From the NCBI GenBank assembly GCA_004552155.1, contig SFPF01000083.1, positions 1 to 20,387 on the forward strand: a DNA stretch of 20,387 nt, written 5' to 3'. Both the position numbers and the translations under genes were made by a program. Under the pieces are notes generated by a model that was given only the letters and a program-made list of their open reading frames with translations, was not told where the DNA came from and made no database searches. Shown here one piece after another: positions 16,082 through 20,387 of this stretch (positions are counted from its first letter, which is position 1; each line of letters starts with the position of its first letter). This DNA is from Bacteroidales bacterium. GTDB taxonomy: Bacteria; Bacteroidota; Bacteroidia; Bacteroidales; Bacteroidaceae.

Positions 16082-16089
16082 CAAAATTA
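16082..16089 (-). promoter_or_regulatory. rho promoter, -7 element
   Basis: Minus strand reads TAATTTTG, matching TAnnTTTG, with ATTG (one mismatch to TTTG) at the -33 distance of 19 nt. Predicted start near 16076. Confidence 0.55.
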
Positions 16090-16134
16090 AACAAATTAAT
16101 TTTCTTACAATAAAACTTTGCTGCTTTTTTTCAG

Positions 16135-16142
16135 TAATTTTG
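16135..16142 (+). promoter_or_regulatory. Possible plus-strand -7 element facing the ABC-F gene
   Basis: TAATTTTGCGCC fits TAnnTTTG, and the same TAATTTTGCGCC occurs on the other strand at 16078-16089. TTTG upstream (16117-16120) is only 14 nt away instead of 19, so the match is incomplete. It would transcribe the A/B hairpin repeats before the ABC-F gene. Confidence 0.35.
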
Positions 16143-16206
16143 CGCCTATCTTATAGGAAAAGCGGGAAAGGCTTGGATAAAACGCTCCTGTTCGGCTTGT
16201 TTAGGA

Positions 16207-16380
16207 GGATAAAAACCAAATAAAACAGCTTGCTGCGGGCGAAGCCCTGTCGGGTTTACCGCAGGCATTAACGCCGAGCCTAAAAGCCTCTGGGCTTTTG
16301 TCTCGCCCTTAATGTCTGTCGGCACGACCGTGCGAGCACGGTCGCTTCGCCCGCAGCAAGGTAAAAACCATTAAAAACCC
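16207..16380 (-). repeat. Structured repeat, copy A
   Basis: Perfect 17-bp inverted arms (CTTGCTGCGGGCGAAGC at 16229-16245 and its complement at 16344-16360) enclose a second stem: CATTAA/TTAATG, then AAAAGCC/GGGCTTTT near 16281-16299. A small hairpin, GACCGTG/CACGGTC (16326-16343), replaces a module that B, C and D share. Read on the minus strand, it has T-rich ends GGGTTTTTAATGGTTTTTAC and GTTTTATTTGGTTTTTATCC. Head-to-head with copy B. Confidence 0.8.
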
Positions 16381-16432
16381 GTGAGACCTTATTCCCTCAC
16401 GGCGGTTCGCAGCAGGCTTGTGGCATCAAGGC

Positions 16433-16604
16433 GGTTTTTTCTGGTTTTTCCCTTGTTCTTTGTGAAGCGGACGGGTACCGGCCGCAGCCTTAGCACATAA
16501 GGCATGAGGCGTGAGCCGATAGGCTCGCAGACTCGGGCTTTATGCGCTAAGGCGTAGCCCAAGGGGCTTCACAAAGAACAAGTTGTTTTTACCGGTTTTT
16601 ATCC
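16433..16604 (+). repeat. Structured repeat, copy B
   Basis: Perfect 17-bp arms (CTTGTTCTTTGTGAAGC at 16452-16468, complement at 16566-16582) contain the shared module GGACGGGTACCGGCCGCAGC, an inner stem CCTTAGC/GCTAAGG and a terminal hairpin GAGCC-GATA-GGCTC. T-rich ends are GGTTTTTTCTGGTTTTTCCC and GTTTTTACCGGTTTTTATCC (16585-16604). The latter is found again, identical, at 19928-19947. The spacer to copy A holds its own hairpin (CCGTGAG/CTCACGG, 16379-16402). Confidence 0.8.
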
Positions 16605-16653
16605 CCTTAAAAGCAATTTAGTGTTTTAAGCAACCACACAATATTATATATAT

Positions 16654-18496
16654 ATGGCACCACTTCTTGACGTGCAGCATCTCACCAAACGCTTCGGCGC
16701 ATTGGAATTGCTCGACGACGTGAGTTTCTCCATACACGAAGGGCAAAAGGTGGCCCTCATCGCCCGCAACGGCACGGGCAAATCTACGCTCCTCGACATT
16801 CTTACGGGGCGCGAGGACTACGAAGAGGGCAGCATCATCATGCGCAACGGCACGCGCATGGGCCTCCTCCGCCAAACGCCCGACTACGACCCCGCGATGA
16901 CCGTCGCCGAGGCCTGTTTCCACGAGGCGGGCGAACTCTCGTCGCTCATTCGGCGCTACGAGGAATGCCTCGCCTCGCCCGAGCAAGCGGGGCTCGACGC
17001 GCTCATCACGGAAATGGAGCAGCGCAATGCTTGGAACTTCGAGCAGCGCGCGGCGCAGATTCTCTCTAAACTCAATATACGCAATCTCAACCAAACCATC
17101 GGCACGCTTTCCGGCGGGCAGGTGGCCTACCAACCATCTCGACCTCAACATGACGCTCTGGCTCGAAAAGTATTTGCAGCACGCTTCCTGCGCCCTGCTC
17201 CTCGTCACCCACGACCGCTACTTCCTCGACAACGTCTGTTCGTCCATTCTCGAACTCGACGGCAAGCAACTCTCGGTCTTTCGCGGCAACTATGCCTATT
17301 ATTTGGAGAAGAAGGGCGAAAGCCTCACCGCCGCCGAGGCCCACCACGAGAAGTTGCAAAATCTTTACCGCAAGGAACTCGACTGGATGCGCCGCATGCC
17401 CTGTGCCCGCGGCACTAAGGCGCGTTCGCGCAAGGAGGCTTTCGCGCAACTCGAGCGCGACCTTCAGGCGCGGCGCACGGAGCGGCAGGCGCGGCTCGAA
17501 ATCAAGAGCGGCTACATCGGCAGCAAGATTTTTGAGGCGGAATATGTGAGCAAGTCCTTCCCCGACGCGGCGGCGGAGGGCGGCCGAAAGGTTATCCTCG
17601 ACAAGTTTTATTATAACTTCTCGCGCTACGAGAAGATGGGCATCATCGGCGGCAACGGCACGGGCAAGTCTACTTTTGTGAAGATGCTCCTCGGGCTGGA
17701 ACGCCCCGACGAGGGCCGCTTCGTCGTGGGCGAAACGGTGCGCTTCGGCTATTACTCGCAGGAGGGCATGGCCTTCGACGACCGCATGAAGGTCATCGAC
17801 GCCGTGCGCCGCATTGCCGAGACCATCGACCTCGGCGGCGGCCGCCAACTCTCCGCCATGCAGTTTCTCACGCACTTTCTCTTCCCGCCCTCGCGCCAGC
17901 AGGACTATATCGCCAAACTCTCGGGCGGCGAGCGCCGCAGGCTCTACCTCTGCACGGTGCTGATGAAAAATCCCAACTTCCTTATTCTCGACGAACCGAC
18001 CAACGACCTCGACATTCCCACGCTGCAAGTGCTCGAAACGTATTTGCAGGACTTTCGCGGCTGCGTCATCGTGGTGAGCCACGACCGTTACTTTATGGAT
18101 AAGGTGGTGGATCATCTTCTGGTGTTTAAGGGCGACGGCGTGATCGACGATTTCCCCGGCAACTACACGCAGTACCGCGAGTTTGCCGCCGAGTGCGAGG
18201 AGCGCGAGCGTGCCGAGCGTCAGGCTGCCCCCAAGCCCGCGCCTGCCAAGGCCGACCCTGCCCGCGCGGAGCGCAATGCCAACCGTCCGCGCCGCCTTTC
18301 TTACAAGGAGCGGCAGGAACTCGACGCGCTCGAACTTGAAATGTCTGCGCTCGAAGACGAGAAGAAGCAAATCGAGGCTGCCCTCTGCTCCGGCCTCCTC
18401 TCGGTGCAAGAACTCACCGAAAAGAGCATCCGCCTGCCGCAAATCGACCAACGCCTCGACGAGGCTATGGAAAGGTGGATGGAATTAAGCGAATAA
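16654..18496 (+). pseudogene. ABC-F family ATPase (Uup-like), frame broken at Walker B of first domain
   Basis: ABC-F proteins are cytoplasmic twin-ATPase factors acting on ribosomes or, for Uup, on DNA replication intermediates; they have no membrane domain. The ATG at 16654, after an A/T-only tract, begins MAPLLDVQHLTKRFG. The first domain has Walker A (ARNGTGKST) and the LSGGQ signature, then the frame is lost. Coding resumes at PTNHLDLNMTLWLEKYL, VTHDRYFLDNV, a linker (LDWMRRMPCARGTKARSRKEAFAQLE), the second domain with IIGGNGTGKST, KLSGGERRRLYL, NFLILDEPTNDLD and VVSHDRYFMDKVVDH, and a C-terminal coiled coil ending MERWMELSE. About 20 residues, including Walker B of domain 1 (normally LLILDE), are absent at 17124-17126, an out-of-frame gap of about 59 nt. 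The rest is clean. It is flanked on both sides by head-to-head structured repeats. Confidence 0.9.
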
Positions 18497-18524
18497 ATAA
18501 AATAAATACCTTGTTCTGTGTTTG

Positions 18525-18687
18525 AAACAAAAACAGTCAAAACCGCTTGTCCTGTGTGGGCTATCGCTCGCCTTATCCGATTAAGCCAAGTCTAAAAGTC
18601 TGCCGACTTTTGCCTTGTGCTTAATCTGCTAAGGCTGCGGTCGGTTCCCGCCCGCCCACACCGAACAAGCAAAAAACAGAAAAAAGT
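18525..18687 (-). repeat. Structured repeat, copy C
   Basis: Arms GCTTGTCCTGTGTGGGC (18545-18561) and GCCCACACCGAACAAGC (18654-18670) pair at 15 of 17 positions. The inner stems are CCTTA/TAAGG, ATTAAGC/GCTTAAT and AAAAGTC/GACTTTT. On the minus strand it carries GGGCGGGAACCGACCGCAGC, the module shared with D and B. Its T-rich ends are near-identical to those of D: 19 of 19 bases at the inner end and 22 of 23 at the outer end. Confidence 0.8.
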
Positions 18688-18730
18688 AAAGCATCTCTTC
18701 TTTACTAATTATGAGAAAAAGTAAACGTTC

Positions 18731-18897
18731 ACTTTTTTCTGTTTTTTGCTTGCGGCGTTTGAAGCGGGCGGGAATCCGACCGCAGCCGCAGGGATTAAGG
18801 GCGAGCGAAAGCCGCAAGGCTTTAATGCTCGGCGTTAAGACCTGCGGCGTGCCCTTGGGCTTCAAACGGAGCAAGCGGTTTTGAATGTTTTTGTCCT
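18731..18897 (+). repeat. Structured repeat, copy D
   Basis: Arms at 18748-18765 (GCTTGCGGCGTTTGAAGC) and 18859-18876 pair at 16 of 18 positions. Module GGGCGGGAATCCGACCGCAG is followed by CCGCAGG/CCTGCGG, GGCGAGC/GCTCGGC and AAAGCC-GCAA-GGCTTT. It is head-to-head with copy C; the 43-nt spacer contains a hairpin AGTAAAG/CTTTACT (18685-18706), matching the layout of the A/B pair. It ends 32 bp before the phosphatase gene. Confidence 0.8.
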
Positions 18898-18929
18898 AAA
18901 CATTTGACAGGCCCAGCATAACATACAAT

Positions 18930-19610
18930 ATGTACACAACTTTCATTTTCGACCTCGACGGCACGCTGCTTAACACCCTGCCCGACCTCGCCGCCGCTGT
19001 CAACCACGCCCTCACGCGCTACGCCCTGCCGGCCTTGCCCCTCGACTCGGTGCGCCGCCTTTTGGGCAACGGCGTGCGCCGCCTCGTGGGCGGTGCCATT
19101 GATGAGGCGGTTGCTGCGGCGGGCATAGAGAAGCCCGGCGAGGAGGTGTGCGAAGAGATATTCCAAACCTTCCGCGCCTTTTACCTTGACCATTCTGCCG
19201 ACCGCACCGCGCCTTACGCCGGCATACCGGCCGTGGTGGAGGAACTGCGGCGGCGCGGCCTGCGCGTGGCGATTGTGTCCAACAAACTCCAGCCTGCCGT
19301 CACCGACCTCAACCTCCGCTACTTCGGCAACCTTATCCCCGTGGCCATCGGCGAAGCCCCCGGCGTGCGCCGCAAGCCCGCGCCCGACAGCGTGCTGCGT
19401 GCCCTCGAATTGCTGGGCAGCAGCAAGGACGAGGCGGTATATATCGGCGACTCCGAGGTGGACTATGCCACCGCCCTCGCCGCCGGCCTGCCTTATCTTA
19501 TCGTCACGTGGGGCTTCCGCACCAAGGAAGAACTCGCCGCCACGGGTGCGCGATGCTTCATCGACCGCCCCGAACAAATCCTCAACTTTGCGGCAAACGC
19601 ATTGCCATAA
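18930..19610 (+). CDS. HAD-family phosphatase, phosphoglycolate phosphatase-like
   Basis: 226 residues of the Gph branch of the haloacid dehalogenase superfamily, which dephosphorylates 2-phosphoglycolate or related small phosphates. HAD motifs are complete: I, FDLDGTLLNT with the nucleophilic and acid/base aspartates at 9 and 11; II, VAIVSNK; III, the lysine in RRKPAPD; IV, YIGDSEVDYATA. The helical cap occupies about residues 16-85. Start ATG at 18930 follows ACATACAAT, an A-rich tract without Shine-Dalgarno. The stop TAA (19608-19610) touches the first base of the large inverted repeat that follows. The true substrate is uncertain, as the family is broad. Confidence 0.9.
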   Translation: MYTTFIFDLDGTLLNTLPDLAAAVNHALTRYALPALPLDSVRRLLGNGVRRLVGGAIDEAVAAAGIEKPGEEVCEEIFQTFRAFYLDHSADRTAPYAGIPAVVEELRRRGLRVAIVSNKLQPAVTDLNLRYFGNLIPVAIGEAPGVRRKPAPDSVLRALELLGSSKDEAVYIGDSEVDYATALAAGLPYLIVTWGFRTKEELAATGARCFIDRPEQILNFAANALP

Positions 19611-19873
19611 TTGTGGCGGGCTGAAAGCCCAAATGTTGCCCATAGCCCAGGGCAACGCCCTGGGGAAACGTACGCAGCGATTAATACATTCGGCATTTTT
19701 GCGTACGCAAAAATGCCACGCGCCTCGAGCGCGTAACCCGCAATGCAGCGGGGCGTTGCCCCTCATAAGGAAGGCTGCTCTTTCAGAGCGCAACACTTTC
19801 ATCAATCCACACCGCTCACCCAGGGCGTTGCCCTGGGCTATGGGCAACATTTGGGCTTTCAGCCCGCCACAAT
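19610..19873. repeat. Element with perfect 55-bp inverted arms
   Basis: 19610-19664 and 19819-19873 are exact reverse complements. Each arm contains two small hairpins (GGGCTGAAAGCCC and CCCAGGGCAACGCCCTGGG). The 154-bp interior has a perfect 26-bp palindrome (19692-19717, half-site GGCATTTTTGCGT), GGGGC/GCCCC and GCTCT/AGAGC hairpins. No gene is supported inside. It starts at the last base of the preceding stop codon. The whole could form a cruciform or a branched RNA and is a strong block to transcription. It may belong to a wider interspersed repeat family, but I cannot confirm that here. Confidence 0.88.
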
Positions 19874-19901
19874 GAAAAACTTTCTGCTCGCCTCAGTGAT
19901 A

Positions 19902-19947
19902 GGCTTTCAGCCCGCCGCAATTATTTGGTTTTTACCGGTTTTTATCC
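19902..19947 (+). repeat. Remnants of two repeat types before the Crp-like gene
   Basis: GGCTTTCAGCCCGCC at 19902-19916 repeats the outer end of the inverted arm (19854-19868). GTTTTTACCGGTTTTTATCC at 19928-19947 is identical to the downstream end of structured repeat B. They lie back to back and end 14 bp before the next start codon. Confidence 0.75.
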
Positions 19948-19961
19948 AAAATCCGTTTCCC

Positions 19962-20387
19962 ATGAACCACGACTTTTCCAACCGCCTCCTCCTCTTGCCC
20001 CTGTTCCAGGGTTTCAGCCGCCTCGACTTTCTCGACATGGCGGCCAAGGTGCCGCTCGACGTGCGCAGCCTGCCTGCGGGCAGTGACATCGTGATCGCCG
20101 GCGAGACGTCCGATGCCCTCGTGTGCCTGCTCGAAGGCGAGGCGATTGCCACGGCCGCCGCGCCCGACGAGTCATACGTGCTGCGCGAGTGGCTGCGCGC
20201 CCCGTGGCTTTGCCAGCCCGAATGTCTTTACGGGCTGCACCCGCGCTACGGTCTCACGCTCACCGCCGCCACCTCCGTGGGCATACTGCGCCTCGACAAG
20301 GCGGCGTGCCGCACGCTCACGGAACTCTATTCCGCTTTCCGCCTCAACCTGCTCAACCGCCTCTGCACCCTCGCCCAGGACCGCCGC
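19962..20387 (+). CDS. Crp/Fnr-like transcription regulator, C-terminus cut by window edge
   Basis: 142 residues are visible from the ATG at 19962; the frame is open at the window end. The sequence (RLLLLPLFQGFSRLDFLDMAAKVPLDVRSLPAGSDIVIAGE, then ALVCLLEGEAIATAAAPDE) has the layout of a cyclic-nucleotide-binding beta-barrel as found in Bacteroidetes Crp-family regulators, including the Gly-containing turn and the long C-helix (AACRTLTELYSAFRLNLLNRLCTLAQDRR). The canonical cAMP phosphate-binding motif is not evident, so another or no ligand is likely. The winged-helix DNA-binding part, if present, lies beyond the window. Repeat remnants occupy the region directly upstream, where a promoter would be expected. 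Confidence 0.8.
   Translation, partial: MNHDFSNRLLLLPLFQGFSRLDFLDMAAKVPLDVRSLPAGSDIVIAGETSDALVCLLEGEAIATAAAPDESYVLREWLRAPWLCQPECLYGLHPRYGLTLTAATSVGILRLDKAACRTLTELYSAFRLNLLNRLCTLAQDRR

Noticed and set aside
17087..18451. 454-codon open frame on the minus strand
   Set aside because: Antisense to the second half of the ABC-F gene, which has full ABC motifs; no domain of its own.
16207..18897. Integron attC sites as an explanation of the structured repeats
   Set aside because: Conserved fold with variable sequence is reminiscent, but there is no GTTRRRY core site, no integrase and no cassette array.
16207..18897. Composite transposon carrying the ABC-F gene
   Set aside because: Repeat pairs flank the gene, but no transposase or target duplication is visible and copies have diverged.
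18822..19850. 342-codon minus-strand frame across repeat D, the phosphatase gene and the inverted repeat
   Set aside because: Runs through repeats and antisense to a clear HAD gene; peptide segments derive from the 55-bp arm.
1..20387. CRISPR array, tRNA or rRNA genes
   Set aside because: No regularly spaced direct repeats and no cloverleaf or rRNA-like segments found in the non-coding stretches by eye.

Overview
This window is a high-GC, gene-dense chromosomal segment that looks like a member of the Bacteroidales, most likely Prevotellaceae or a close relative. The evidence is: promoters of the Bacteroidetes type (TTTG, 19 nt, TAnnTTTG); A/T-only tracts instead of Shine-Dalgarno sites before several starts; a secreted GH95 enzyme ending in a Prevotella-like tail (LPKGVYVVNGKKVIVK); a Rho factor with a long disordered N-terminal insert; and the pairing of guaB with periplasmic PpiC/SurA isomerases. 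The lineage call rests on remembered family features, not on a search.

Layout. (1) 1-3827, minus strand: guaB, then a PpiC-type isomerase, then a SurA-like isomerase that runs off the left edge; probably one transcript. (2) 3828-4498: non-coding, with the guaB promoter, a perfect plus-strand promoter that runs straight into a strong hairpin terminator (a possible ~40-nt RNA), an A/T-rich inverted repeat, and the rarA promoter. (3) 4499-5723, plus strand: rarA, broken by an out-of-frame gap just before Walker A; a bidirectional terminator separates it from GH95. (4) 5823-15902, minus strand: rho (broken), map (in-frame gap), tsaD, pncC, folP, ybaK-type deacylase, cdaA, and a 1135-residue GH95 enzyme, a mostly housekeeping series covering transcription termination, N-terminal Met removal, t6A tRNA modification, NMN recycling, folate synthesis, tRNA proofreading and c-di-AMP signalling. 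(5) 15903-16653: structured rho leader, divergent promoter region and the first pair of large hairpin repeats. (6) 16654-18496, plus strand: an ABC-F (Uup-like) ATPase gene broken by a gap that removes Walker B of its first domain. (7) 18497-19961: second hairpin-repeat pair, a HAD phosphatase (gph-like), and an element with perfect 55-bp inverted arms. (8) 19962-20387: start of a Crp/Fnr-like regulator that runs off the right edge.

Two things stand out. First, four copies (A-D) of a ~165-175 bp element share T-rich ends and a long hairpin whose stems differ in sequence but stay paired on both sides. They form two head-to-head pairs that bracket the ABC-F gene. This looks like an uncharacterised structured repeat family. 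Second, four conserved genes (rarA, map, rho, ABC-F) each lack a short conserved internal block (estimated 40-110 nt), while the rest of every gene is intact. Because map is normally essential, and rho and rarA are conserved, assembly or consensus error is the leading explanation, but the pattern needs checking on reads.

Lesser repeats are short GGGGCGTTTTGCAAAACGCC-type palindromes at four sites (one supplies the rarA stop codon) and a 20-bp sequence found identically at 16585 and 19928. I saw no rRNA, tRNA, CRISPR array, transposase or phage gene.
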